64,000 bases of DNA from Parasponia andersonii (taxonomy: Eukaryota > Streptophyta > Magnoliopsida > Rosales > Cannabaceae): NCBI GenBank assembly GCA_002914805.1, contig JXTB01000230.1, forward strand, positions 222,703-286,702, written 5' to 3'. The position numbers were made by a program, and so were the translations under genes. Position 1 is the stretch's first letter, and each line of letters opens with the position of its first letter. Positions 24,519 through 36,753 of this stretch are shown in pieces. The notes under the pieces are model-generated. The model searched no databases. It was not told where the DNA came from and was given only the letters and a program-made list of their open reading frames with translations.

Positions 24519-26875
24519 TGTAAAATCCTAAAATTTTGTAAGACTAATCAAGTAATTTTACTTCAAAGACATTTTGGTAATTTTGTATTTTAGATTAATT
24601 AAATAATAAAAAAAAATCGGTGCTGAATCTAGACAAGATTATGTCTAGATACATTTGGGGTAAAAGTGAAAAGAAATTTTAAATTAGGGACAAAAATGTA
24701 ATTAAGGAGAGACTAAAATGAAAGAATCTTTTAAAATTGTGACCAAAGTGGAATTTCATAAACTTATTTTTTTGGTCGAATCAGATTGTGCCACATGTCC
24801 CACTGCTACAGTTTTGAAAAATTGCATAAAAACCCTCCATTTCTTCTTCTTCTCCACGAAGGTCTTCCCGAAGCCACCCACGGAAACTGTTCATCCGAGC
24901 CTCCACTGTCCCCCGCCGTGCCAGACGCGCCCATCCGCCATGATCGAGAGATGCCGACGAACCAGCGCCGGGTACTGCTGCCGTGAACTGCCACCTGTCG
25001 CCGGAGAAATCGTGGCCAAAAGATTTCGCCACCGGAATGGTTTTTCGCTCGCCATGCCGCCGTTCGACATCCGATCACCGCGTGAATCGTATTGTTTTGC
25101 ATGCCACAGGATGGTTCCGTATCGAGACCCATTTGCGACGAACCTTATATCTAAACCAACGTGTTTGGGTGTTCTAAATTCAGTGGTGACCTCTGTTTCT
25201 CAATCCAAGGCTTCGTTTGAAAAGTCAACTTTTTAAGTGAACGAGACGAGACTCGTCCGAACAACCCAGTAATCAACTGAGGATATTTCCAACATGGTTA
25301 ACTCAGCATAATTACTATTTCGAGCTAGGAGATTCAATTTCCTTGTTTTTTATTATTTTCATTTAAATTGGAATTTATCTTGAAAAATGAATTTTTGTGA
25401 TTTTATTAAATTGAATTATTTGAATAGTTATTTTGATGAACTATGAATTTGTGAAATATTGTAGACTGCTCTAAATATTTTTAAATATGGTTTTGTACAA
25501 GTTTTTATACTTGGAATTTGGTAAAGCCATGGAAACTATACTTTGGATTTTAAAGTATAAAATAGATTTTAATTAAAAAATCAGAGCATGTCTAAGATGT
25601 CAAAATACTGCATGGTTGTTTGAGACTTTATATATATTGCACATGTCATACGATCAGGCATGAGAGTCGTCTTAGGCATCACTGTATTGTAGTAGGCGGA
25701 CTAGTACACCTGCCTTCGTTGAGAGCCCGTAAACCCGCGCGGGGTTTGTTTTCTGACTATCTCCATTCGATAGGCGTAGGTATTCGGTGCCCCTCCGGTT
25801 CTGTAGGATTTGACACATGGGTGTCCCTCCGGTTTTTCAGAGATAGATGTCAGGCAGAGAGCACTCAATACATGTAGTATAAGTTGTTCTAGTTGTGATG
25901 AGAGGATGAGGACTCATGTGATGTGTTGATTTATGTGACGTGCATTATACTTATTCAAATTAAGACTTTTATATGTTTTAACTTGGATATCTGGTTTGAT
26001 TTTAGTATGGTTTTCTATAAATGGTTTAAATACTTGATATTTATAGAAATGCTTTCTGGTATTATTAACCATGCAGATGTACACTATGCTTGTTTTATTA
26101 TGGTTTTCTATCTGTTTTAACCTAGATATATATATATATATCTGATTTTTATTTGAGCATGATTTTCTGTAAAGATTTTCTATATATGTCTCAAATGCTC
26201 CATATTTATTAAGATGTTTTCCAGAACTACTAACCATGCAGTTGTATTGAGAATTACTAAAAAGAGTTTTTCCCAAAAGGGTAATTGAGTTTTCTACTGA
26301 GCATTGACGTGCTCATCCTCCCTACTTCCTTCCTCTTTCAGTTGTCAAATTATTCTGTGACAGATATTCGTGTAGCTTGGGAAGCATATTTGGTGTATGC
26401 TTGCAGTTCCAGTCTTCTTCATTGGTTGGTTCATACTCTGTATCGTTTTCTCTTTTTCTAAGTCAAATTTATTTTGCCATTCGTAATATATTTACTGAAT
26501 GGATGTATGAGGATGATTTCGATATTTAATTGAGTACTTAGACATAGAAATGATTTTATGAAAATTATTTTAATTATGGGCCTATGGTTTTAAATTGAAC
26601 ACTTTTATTAAACTTAATGATTTAAATAAAAAGTTTCTATAATTTATTATTTATCATGTCTCTAAATTTAAAATTAAAAATGCCTTGGAAATTTAAACTA
26701 GTAGATAATGTTATAATTTATCGAGTTGGTCTAATATTAAAATTTATTTACTCTTGAGGACTAAAACTTAAATTTTAAGTACTCGACTTTTTCTGAAAAT
26801 TTTGGGAATTTCTGTTTATCACTGTTTTCACTTAAATTTACTAAAAGTCATAGCCTTGGATTTTCGGTCGTGACA
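24519..26875 (+). mobile_element. Solo LTR (gypsy family) in the DUF247 pseudogene
   Basis: A 2357-bp insert starts TGTAAAATCC and ends CGGTCGTGACA, flanked by a perfect 5-bp duplication TCGAC (24514-24518 and 26876-26880). Joining the flanks restores the D-T-T-G-N-stop end of the DUF247 frame, confirming the boundaries exactly. No primer site, gag or pol is present, so this is one LTR left by recombination between two. The GC-rich part (24840-25160) and the phrase GGTGTTCTAAATTCAGTGGTGACCTC near 25169 correspond to the same positions in the LTRs at 1-1956 and 2976-5112 (opposite strand). The frames at 24718-25236 (plus) and 24806-25132 (minus) lie in this GC-rich part and are not genes. Confidence 0.95.
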
Positions 26876-26880
26876 TCGAC
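26876..26880. repeat. Target-site duplication TCGAC (right)
   Basis: Matches 24514-24518; followed by the displaced last codons of the DUF247 pseudogene. Confidence 0.93.
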
Positions 26881-28167
26881 ACCACTGGTAATTAATCGTA
26901 ACAAGTTTGTCCGCTTGATCAATTGAAGATGGGATTGTGTGTTTGTTAAGAAAATTGCATTGTTGAAAGTGTACGTCGTTTCGTGTGTGTGTGTTTTTTT
27001 TTCTTTTGTTTGATTATTTTCTAGCAATTAAATTTGGTTTTACATAATCATGCATGAACAATCGTGTTTCTTAGTTATTCGTCTTATGGTACGAATACGA
27101 GACATGTTTTGGTATTATAATTTTTGGCTTGTAGCGACAACAAAGATTGTTGTTTGTATTAATTATTTCGTTTGTATAAGTTGAATATTTATTTCGTTTC
27201 TTTTTTCGGAGTTTTGTCGTTGCTTTGATGGTGATCATCAGAGCCGGCATGCAACTAAGTAATCATCAATAATATTAAATCTTCCATATTTCCCTGAATA
27301 TTTTTAGGACAAAGTGCGAAGCCTAACTAGCTATAATAATAATTGTATATACTATTGGAAAGATTGAGCTTGTGACATGCATCTTAAAAGTATAACTCGA
27401 TTAGAAAATCTGGAGGATTTGTTCAAAACGTGTACGTAACCTAGTCATCATTAGGCGGAAAAGGCAAACATCGTGAGGGAAAGATTTCTATGTGTATCCC
27501 TATCTGTAGGCTCACCTTTATATCTACAAGAAAACAGTATAAAATTACAATTTGTTACTTTTATAATTTCAATCAGCCCTTTAATGGCTTATAATAATGC
27601 ACGTTGTCACAGTTCCTTTTCTTTTTTCTTTTTTTTTTTTCCGGAACTTCAAGGAGATGGCTTAGAATACTTTCCACCGAACCCACACTTGGAATCACTA
27701 CAACCATGTTCAACCTCTACCGGAGTTTGATAAGTTTTTCTTCACCAGTTTCAAAACCCCACCGAGATCTATAATAGATACTTTACATTCTCGGCAAGTT
27801 TTGAGAATTTAACCTCTCCTGGGACTTAATGAAATGCGCCAAAATAGTCCAGTTTCTAACCCGGCCATACCTCGCTCTATGTCTCTGCTCATCTCGTGAA
27901 TGAAGCCGTAGAAATGAAACTCATGTGACTCTTTGGCGAGATTAAGCATGTGATTTGAGGTAGAAGATTTGCGTTATCGGAGTAAGAATGTAAAAATTCT
28001 TGGTATGCGCAAAATCACTATTACATAATTAACAATAGGACATTATCTTTTCTAAACGGTGAAAATGAGATAAATTATAACTCAAGATTGATGGTAAAAA
28101 AATGTTCAACTTTTTACCACAAAATAAGTAAAATACAAATCGTAAATTTTGGATTTTTAAATGTGTA

Positions 28168-28202
28168 AATATATATATATATATATATATACATATATAT
28201 AG
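28168..28202. repeat. (AT)n microsatellite
   Basis: Nearly perfect AT dinucleotide run with one C interruption. Confidence 0.9.
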
Positions 28203-29727
28203 GTGAGTTTTCAATGGGTATTTTTGTTTTTTTCTATATAAATAGATAAATTTGACCAATTTAGAAATAACCTACAATAACAAGTTATTTGATTCAATCT
28301 ATTAATTACTAATTTATTTTTATTTCTTTTTTTTAGAATTTGAATTTTAAAATTTAATTATTTTTAATTACTGTTAATTTGAAACTGTATGTACTATTAT
28401 AAATTTAATATTTCATCATTTTCTTTTTTCATTGGGGAAAAAATAAATTCCAAGGAAGGCATATTTTTTATTAGGAATACATTGTTTTTTCTTCCTATTA
28501 AAAAAAAACCCATCATACATGAAGGAATTATATTCAAAGAAAATCTATTTTAAAAAAAATATTTTATGCGAGAAGTTGGTTCTTTATTTAGTACATGTGA
28601 ATTGTGAAAAGCTTAAAATTTGTATACATTTTAAATAATTTCCTATTTTTAAACCTTAAATGGGAATAACTAATTTTAAAAAAGAACCATGAATTTTGTT
28701 TTTCTTCATAGTTAATTTAACGAATGAATCAATAAAAAATATATATAAAGAACTACATTGAAAGAAAATTAAACATAAATTAGCTCAAACTTTGTATATT
28801 AATTTATTTTCCTTTTTAGAAACTTTAAATAGGATTAATTATTAAATATATCTCCATTTTGAGGACTTTAAATCAAAATTTTAATAATAAAAAAATAAAT
28901 AAAAAAACTTGACTAACTCATTAAGTTACTTATTTTTTATTTTTTATATTTTAAATAACTTTTTATATTTATATATGTATTAATTATAATAAATTTTATA
29001 ATAAAATTACTAATATTATTATAACCATCTGATTAATATCAAATAGTCTAAATTAGAACAGTCACTTGTTGAATAAAAATAAAAATCTTTATTGAAACCT
29101 TAAACTATATATGGAGATTCTAGTGCAGGAGAGGCCCTTTTGCCGCTACGATAGGAGGCCTTTTTGAACTATCCTAGAATAAATATAGATAGAAAGACAA
29201 ATATATGGGAAAATGGGTGCAATGTATATACACATGAGAAAAACTCAAAACACGAAAAAGTAAGAGCAAGCTATCTCTCCTCTCTCTTCAACTGCAACTT
29301 CTCAAATTTCCTCAAATTTTGTCAATAAACCCATAAGAAGGAAGTGAACCTTTTAAAAAAAAAAAAAAGGAGGTAGATAATTAATTAATAACTTATGTTC
29401 ATGGGCTTTCGAATGAGTGAAATAAGTTAGGTTTGTTTTTTTTTCTCTTTTCTTTTCCGTTCTCTTCTCTTGCTGGAGTTTGAAATAATAGTTGAGCTTG
29501 AGAGGGAGGGAGGAGATGATTCATCAACTCTTGAACATGTGCATCGGCATCATATTGAAGAACTGAAAAATGCGAAAGAAGAAAATCTGAAGAGATTCCC
29601 AAAAGGAAAACAATAAGCCAGATAGGTATTCAAAGGAGTTTTAAACATTAATAAACGATTTGATCCATTTATAAGATCGCAAGCAGGTTCCTTATGCCTA
29701 TTCCTAAGTCCTAACTAAGTGGACGCG

Positions 29728-29797
29728 AAAAATATGGTATCTATTTCTTAAACTGGATTCCTAAAAATATGGTATCTATTTCTTAAACTGGATTCCT
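29728..29797. repeat. Tandem duplication, 35-bp unit x2
   Basis: Units 29728-29762 and 29763-29797 begin AAAAATATGGTATCTATTTC and are identical by eye. Confidence 0.93.
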
Positions 29798-30852
29798 TTC
29801 AGCCTCAGGTAATATACATCAGAAATTGGATTTCATATGATTCTGAATTTGACATTTTCGCAAAAAAAGAGCATACCACTCTTTACAATGTTTCTTTTTT
29901 CCTTTTTTTTTTTTTTAAACACATACAGATAATAGAAAATGAAAATGTTATATGTGTGTTTGGGATCGGATCTTATGTTTTAATTAATCAAAACGAGACC
30001 TGTGGTTAATTAAAATAAAGCAAAGAATAATTAAAATTATTATTAGATTATAAGGTGTATACATGCGTAAGAGTTATCAGAATACTGTCTATGTATCGAT
30101 GTCCTGATGGACAGTTGATATAGAAAATAACACTTCATACAATATCCTTTCCGTGTTAGTGGTTACAGGGAAAACGTACTTACAATATAATAATTTAATA
30201 AAAATAATGGCATAATAATAACGTAAGTATTATTACAACGCTGACACTATATATCAAAATCACGATAGGCAGTCATAATAAGGAACGATACTTCCCATGG
30301 TGTTTTTGTATGTAGGTGGTTACATGGATAATTAGCTTACGGATTGATAATAATATAATAATGCTGTAAAGAATCTAGTTGATGAAGGTAAATAAACTGA
30401 CCATAGTATTAACTAGAAGTCAAATACAGAAAATGAGGGGGTTAGAGATAGTAATAATAACAATAACAATAATAACACAAATAATAGGTAAAGAATTATG
30501 AGAGAACACAAAATCCCGAACTAGTACCATAAGTCAAGCAAGTTGAAGGAGAATAACTCGGGACCCACAAATCATTGAAGTGCAAGAGTTAGAAACTACA
30601 TGCAAGTAAACTTGAAAAATAAGTTAGAAGAAAAGGTAACGTAAAAATAACAAGATAATAGAAAATGGTATGAAATAATTGACTAGTAAGAAAATGATAT
30701 AAAAGAATTATTAGGCCTAGGATATATGAATAAATAAGTGTGGACTTAGGAAATAGACATGCAAAAATACCTAAGTTTATATGAATATTTAGATATATGA
30801 CAACATTATTATGAATTTATTGGTTAAATTCTATATATGCATGAACATATAA

Positions 30853-30854
<2 letters not shown>

Positions 30855-30903
<49 letters not shown>
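30855..30903. repeat. (AT)n-(GT)n compound microsatellite
   Basis: About 20 uninterrupted AT units followed by about 5 GT units; likely length-polymorphic. Confidence 0.95.
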
Positions 30904-30924
30904 AATAAGAAAAAAATGACCAAC

Positions 30925-31330
30925 AGATTGGTCACGGCTTGGACTTACGAAGATGGTGAAACTATTGGAATATTGTACTACTGGTAGAAGAAGGAAAAAA
31001 GTAATAAGGCCCAAAAGATAGTAACTCAATGAAGATGGTGGTGATTGATATTTGGGTCACAGTTTGGACAAGAGAACAAAGATAATGGTGAGAAATATGT
31101 ATGAGATTTGGAAGTGGGGGCCACGGGTTGGCGGTTGGATGAGAAGTAAATGATGGTGTTGATGATTGAGGACTAAGAGGAAAAGAAACAATAAAATGAT
31201 GATATTGGTGGTGTGGGAAATATACGTACGAAAGGGAGAAGTGGAAGCTACGAGTAGAAAAGAATGATGGTGAGGATGGAGGTTATAGTTGGATAAGAGC
31301 AAAAGGAAGGAAAAGAAGGCAGCTTTGGAG
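30925..31330. repeat. Purine-rich, degenerate repeated segment
   Basis: Several loosely similar phrases recur in the same order: a CAC(A/G)G(G/C)TTGGA-like start followed by a GATGGTG-like end, near 30934, 31055, 31120 and 31245. The plus strand is strongly purine-biased. The minus-strand frames at 31057-31302 and 31283-31471 are Leu/His-rich products of this bias and not credible proteins. Confidence 0.45.
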
Positions 31331-31809
31331 ACAAGAACACAAGAACAAAGACAAAAGAAACAAATAAAAGAGAGAAATATGTATTGATAATTTGTGAGCT
31401 GAATGATCCTTACAAAATGAAGGGGGTACCCTTCTATTTGTAGGAAAATGATGCCTTAGCTTGCAGTACAAGAGAATGAAGTGTCAAAATCTTATTGCCT
31501 AAGTTTGCTTAATGTACAAGTACTTCTCTTGTAAGTACTTAGTTTATAGGATTTTAGATTACAAGTTAGTAGCCTCTAGAAGCTTCTAATAGCTTGTCTT
31601 TGAGGTGCTAGAGCTACAAGCTCTTGGAGCACAAGTTAGAAGGTTCCGGAGCCTTTTAGAGTCGTGGGACAGCTTGCACAAGAAGAGAAAGAGGACATGT
31701 CGTCATGGCATATAGTATGGCTCCAACGATATGTAGTCAACCTCCAAATGACATGTAGCTCAAGTCCAAGTGACATGTCCAAGTGACATGTATTTTAGGC
31801 ATTGGTAAA

Positions 31810-31957
31810 AAATCCTAAACGACATATAGTTCAAACTGTGTTACACATCATTTAAGAGAGCTAGTTTAGGCCGATAATGGTGAAGAAATCCTAAACGATA
31901 TATAGTTCAAACTATGTTACACGTCGTTTAAGCGAGCTAGTTTAGGCCGATAATTTT
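31810..31957. repeat. Tandem duplication, ~76-bp unit x2
   Basis: Both units carry AAATCCTAAACGA(C/T)ATATAG, GTTACAC(A/G)TC(A/G)TTTAAG and CTAGTTTAGGCCGATAAT; the copies differ at about six positions. Confidence 0.9.
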
Positions 31958-31962
31958 TGTAC

Positions 31963-32265
31963 TTAATTATCACCACCCATGTCTTTAGGCTTAATCCGAA
32001 AAACTCTAAAAATTTAAGTCTCTTGGGCTATAGCAGATGTAACTATTCGCTAGAGCTCATTAAGCTCAACCTCAATATGTCTTGAATCTGACAACTGAAG
32101 GAGCTCGTTGATGGTTTCTTCAAAGATATCTCTTTTAACCCAGGAGAAAAGCATATGCAAATAATAAGCAGGCTTGGAAAGTGTAAGGCTCTAGTCGAGA
32201 TCTAAATAATCATGCCGGAACTTTTCTATTGGATTGCCTAACTCGAACAATGTCTTGTTTAAATC
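31963..32265 (-). pseudogene. Unidentified decayed reading frame (~100 codons)
   Basis: Read from 32265 leftwards, one frame stays coherent for 100 codons with only three internal stops before a TAA at 31963. It contains DLNKTLFELGNPIEKFRHDY, then KPAYYLHMLFSWVKRDIF, then EETINELLQLSDSRHIEVEL. The composition looks like a real soluble protein rather than chance in AT-rich DNA. I do not recognise the family; a retroelement gag or a plant mobile-domain protein are possibilities. No start codon or neighbouring exon was found. Confidence 0.35.
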
Positions 32266-35200
32266 TCAATAGAGTAAAATTCAGTGGAAAAAATCTCTAG
32301 AAAGAGAAATGAGTACGCGCATATGAGCCTTACTAGGACCTCTGTAGCAAAGTTGTCCATGTGCCTATCCTGATGCCTTTCATAGATTACAGGCTCAAAC
32401 ACTTGTAACATCGGACTTTACATTGATCTGTGAGGTCCTCTAAGGTACCTGAACTGGAGATATTACGGTCCTTGCTGCTTTTATCACTGGGTTAAGTCCT
32501 TGTATGTAATGATCAGAAAGCATCCTCTAAAAGGAAATGAAATACTTTCACAAGCCTTGTATACTCTTTGTTATATAAATAAGGGAGGCTTGATTTTATA
32601 AAATGAATGAGATGATCTTCACGCATGCATGTGATAAAGAAATAAGTATGAATGTGTTTCGGTTAAGAAAGAGCAAGTAAATATTTATATGCATGAGGAG
32701 AACCTTGAATTTTTATATAAGAAAAATAACCATAATAAGTATGCTTGAATATGCCAATTAGTCAAGATAAGCAAGCATACAAACTCTTAAAAAAAAATCT
32801 TACTGTTAGAGAAAATAACAAGCTTGAGTTTAAGCATGAGATAACAAAATTTAAATAGCTCAATTATTTGTGAAACAAAGGCCAAGCAAAACTGAACTCA
32901 AGATAATTTAGTAAGATCATAAGAGAAAATGATAATGGAATACATGCATAAAATATCAAGACTGCATGGTTGAGAAAATGAGGCAAGCATATATATCACG
33001 ATGTGCACTTGTAATTGATATGATACTATGCTTCATGCATGCTTAAGGAAGTATAGTGTAATGTGCATACATGGAATAAAGTGTCGGTATAGAAACCACA
33101 CACATATTCTCTTCTACAGGTAGCGTAGGTGGCTACAAGAGAGAGAGAAAGCTTTTAAGTTTTGTATAAGAGAGAGCATGAGAGGGAGTAGTAGCCATTT
33201 TGGTTACTTGTGATGTGGGAACCTGAGAAGCACAAATGCACACAAAAAATAAATAGTTGTGCAAAAATAATGAGAAAATAGGTAGCGAGACCCAAGGCTT
33301 CCATGGGAACTATTGTGATCCTTGTGTAGTCATTTCATATTTAAAAATGACAAAGCATATTACATTACATGGCATATGAGAGATATCGTGGCAAACTTGA
33401 AATGCACACAAGAAATTCATAAATGATGTTCATGTATATGGCATGTATTCATGCAATCGATAGTGAAAACAATATTACTCATGCTTATCTAATATTGTGG
33501 GCACATTTTTTTTTTTTTGGAGCAACAAGCAGAAAGATAAGTGAAGTCAAGTTTTATGACAAGATGCCCAAAACAGCAGCCATGATAGTAAATTAGAATA
33601 TGAAATGACCACAGATCTAATATAAACTAGATATGCGCAAGAAAATGGAAGCTCTCAAGGGATCTCAGCCTACACACAACATTTTGCAAGAAAAAGTGTT
33701 TGAAAATGAAGTAGTAGTGTTCTCGGGTGCCGAAAGAGAAACTGAGCTCTAATTAATTTGCATTCAAACAATAATGGTACATATATCACCGCGATGACCC
33801 AAGGTGCAAATGAGACTAATCAAGCCCAAACACAAAATTAGCATAAAATCAAGGCGCAAAATACAAAACTGGCCTTTTTGGGGCATAAGGTAAGGTCCAA
33901 GAGGCTTCGGCCCAATGCTAAAAGCATGAAATGATAATTGCAACAATACCACATTTAGAAGATGTGTTTGTGAAATAATACAGAAAAGTGAACAAATAAG
34001 CATAAAAACATGGTATGAGATGCAAAATGTGGCATTTAGAAAATTAAATAAGGCCATAAGAGGCTTGGCCCAAGGCCAGGAAACACAGAAAGATTTTGTA
34101 AAATGACACAATTAGAAAGTATACATACCACAAAATATATGATTTATGAGAAATGCCTATTTTCTTAACTTTTTACCAAAAAAATGGTCAAAATATAATT
34201 AGGCCTCACTAATGACAAAATTAGTGAAACTCAAAGATAAATTTCATACCTTGTTAAAGCTGTGATAGCCCATTGGGACTTTAACATAATAGCTTAATAT
34301 CGGGGCCTAGTGAGGACTTTATGTTGCATGCATGCAATGTAAATGATATACGAGGAACTTTCTTCGTTAGCTTGAAGTGCACATCTTCGAGATAGAATTG
34401 CTTCATTTGATATCCCTATTTTTTTAGAGTTGCAACTATGTAGATAATTTTCGTACATAACAGTGGGATTCGTCTATGGAGGATAAAATTTAAACCAAAG
34501 AAGATAAGCATTAGGGATATTTTGAGAATAAAACTAAGTCCCCATTGTCTTAAATAAATTACTGGGGAAAAATATAATATTTTAAAAAGAAAACAATTCC
34601 CAATCACTTGAATAGCTGTTGGAGGGAGGTAGACTTAGTCCCCAATATTTTGTAAAATATTTTGGCAATCTCTTTGAACTTTTAAAAGGATGAAGAGAGA
34701 GTGATGCTAAAAATTGAATAATTATACTTGAAAAATATTTGTATAGAAATTAGTCGTAAAAAGATACTTGTGATAATTTTTAAGAAATACTTGAGAATAA
34801 GAGGTTTAATTATCAGAAATCACAAGGTTCTAGAAAAATATTCAAAAAAGAAAAGAACATCCAGAAAATGCCATATGTTGAAAAGTAAACATAAAAATTT
34901 GTGGTAAGATAAGTAATAAGGTTTTAAAAATAGCTGCATGGAAAAAAGTCTCAAAATTATCATGCAGTCAAACTCACAGCTAGGAGACAGGAAACCATGG
35001 TAGGAGCATTGGGTCTTAGCTTTGTTTATTTGTTTGTTTCTGGTCTTCATGTTTTCGTTTTTTTTTTCTTTCCGTTTTTTTCTTCTTTTAAAAAAATTGA
35101 TTTCACAATAGGGCATTCAAGTAATTGGATATATGTTAAATGACAAAGACTTATATTTGCTAAAATATTTAATGAGAGATGACCTTTTATCATAAAGTAG

Positions 35201-35859
35201 CATTAGTTATACTGCTGTGTGTAAATACATCCCATATTAATTACGATTTTTATTTTTTTTTCGAAATTATATTAATTACGATTTTCACAATTATAACAAA
35301 CAAAAAAAGTAACGTACCTAATTCTGTATTGAAATCATATTTAGACCAAAAACTTAATCATTCAAAAAGCCATGTTTCTCTGTCTAAGATCCTTAGGATT
35401 TTTTTGGCATGCCCAAGCGAGGGAAAAAGGCACAGACATTTCTAGGAGAAGACAACCATTTTTCATTTTTAATTAAAAAAATATAAAAGACATGTAAACA
35501 CTACTATTTACAATTAAATCCATTAGACCATCCAGAAATTAATTTTATTTTTTTGAGGTTGTGCTTATAAGAACTACCTATAAGATCAAATCTTAATGTA
35601 GTTCTAAATTTCCTACAAAATAATAATATAGAATTAGTAGAGATCTATAATCTATAAAATATATATAGAGAGAGAATATAATAGAAGTCCTGTAGGAAAA
35701 GATGGGTCATTCCCAAATGAATAGAATATGAGCATTTGAAAGAAATGACATTTTGTGAGATCAATTTAAAAAATAGCTTTTTTTTACACCTAATTAATAT
35801 ATGACCATGTTATAATTTTATTTTGATAAATAGCCAAATTTTTAGTTGATCTTTTTTTT

Positions 35860-36040
35860 TAAAAAAAAAGTAAATCAATTTTTGAAAATGTAAATCAATT
35901 TTTAAAACAATAAATCAATTTTCAAAAATAAATCAATATATTTTAATAAACTAAATAAAGTAAATCATTTTTTTATAAAGTAAATCAATTTTTGAAAAAG
36001 TAAAACAATTTTTTGAAAAAATAAATCAATATATTTTTAT
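35860..36040. repeat. Minisatellite of ~20-bp AT-rich units
   Basis: Repeated GTAAATCAATTTTTGAAAA-like units with indels, at least eight copies. Confidence 0.85.
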
Positions 36041-36753
36041 ATACTGAATATAAAAAATGACTATTTTTCAAATAATTTCAACCTTCAGCCATTGTTTGAC
36101 AATATTTGAAAAACGACCATTTTGTAAGCTATGATCCGAAATTCGGCCATTTGGCTAAAAAACCCATAGAACATCCCGTATTTAAAGATAAATAAAATGT
36201 GTTTAATAAATAGGAAATTCCATTAATGAGATAATTAATAATAATTATTTTTAGGTAACACAATCATAATAGAATACTTACTTGATAATATCTGATTTAA
36301 AACATAAATGCCTAATAATCATAGGGGTTTTTGGCAAACCTATGCTATTTGTAGATTAGTAAAATAATCCCTAAGTTTTTTTTAGTTAAGTCCTTAAGTT
36401 TTAAAAATTTTGACAATTAAGTCCCTTTTGTTTGTTAATGTTGAAGTTTTTATAAAATTGAACATGTTTAAGGGAAAGAAATTAGTATTTCACTAATACA
36501 AATTAGTTCGAAAGGGACACAAAAATAAATTTAAGAAAAAATTTAAATTTTTGAAATTTTTTATTTTTTTAATATTATGTTATTAATTGTACTTAATTTT
36601 TAGTTATTTTCTTTCCAATTCCAACTAATGCCGATAAAATATTTAATTTGACCTTTAAAAATCTTGTATGTGACATGATAATATTTACTTCTGTCTAACA
36701 TTTTAACAATTACTTATGACAAGAACTTAATTACAAAATTTTATAAACTTAGG
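36041..36753. other. AT-rich intergenic DNA, no gene seen
   Basis: Long A/T runs only; no coding or structural signal. Confidence 0.6.

Larger units (their letters stand above)
22868..26895 (+). pseudogene. DUF247 (UPF0481) pseudogene, interrupted by solo LTR
   Basis: The sequence is collinear with the intact gene at 59311-61011 from its ATG (22868) to the aligned stop (26893-26895). Lesions seen by alignment are: a 1-base loss near 22933 and a 4-base loss near 22950, giving a TGA at 22952; TGC to TAA at 23520 (codon 220 of the intact copy); a 1-base loss near 23888; and a 20-base loss near 24084, which restores the frame. Finally an LTR at 24519-26875 separates the last five codons (D-T-T-G-N). 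The longest surviving pieces are 23016-23519, 23523-23972 and 24063-24518, still highly similar to the paralogue. The C-terminal membrane segment (FGSWQFLTLLAAILMLL) survives. Readthrough into the LTR would add an unrelated tail ending at 24593. No functional product is expected. Confidence 0.93.
22560..27590 (+). repeat. Duplicated block, copy A (partner 58980-61590)
   Basis: The 5' flank (22560-22867), the DUF247 coding region and the 3' flank (26876 to about 27590) all align collinearly with 58980-61590. Examples outside the coding region: CACATTTATCCC then GGTGGAATAA upstream, GAAACATCAAACATG at the start, and GTAATCATC, AAAGATTGAGCT and AATTACAATTT downstream. The only large difference is the 2357-bp LTR inserted in copy A. 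The duplication therefore included promoter and terminator regions and was a DNA-level event, not retroposition. Confidence 0.85.
27591..30854. other. AT-rich intergenic DNA
   Basis: No gene recognised. A slightly GC-richer island at 27640-27990 has a minus-strand frame reading VEVEHGCSDSKCGFGGKYSK but many stops; it is unidentified. Contains an (AT)n run at about 28168-28202 and a 35-bp tandem duplication at 29728-29797. Confidence 0.55.
31331..35859. other. Intergenic DNA with unidentified, probably repeat-derived segments
   Basis: No intact gene or known element ends recognised. It holds a 76-bp tandem duplication (31810-31957) and a decayed minus-strand reading frame (31963-32265). Poly-T near 33510 and the frames at 33764-34111, 34416-34607 and 34820-35116 show no family resemblance. 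Confidence 0.5.

Noticed and set aside
24718..25236. 172-codon plus-strand frame and overlapping frames at 24781-25177
   Set aside because: They lie in the GC-rich part of a solo LTR whose boundaries are fixed by TCGAC duplications. Overlapping open frames on both strands reflect base composition, and there is no domain.
27473..27730. 85-codon frame downstream of the DUF247 pseudogene
   Set aside because: It runs through a poly-T tract, has no family resemblance, and the aligned region in copy B does not keep the frame.
31057..31471. Two minus-strand frames rich in Leu, His and Ser
   Set aside because: They mirror a purine-biased degenerate repeat on the plus strand and have no domain.
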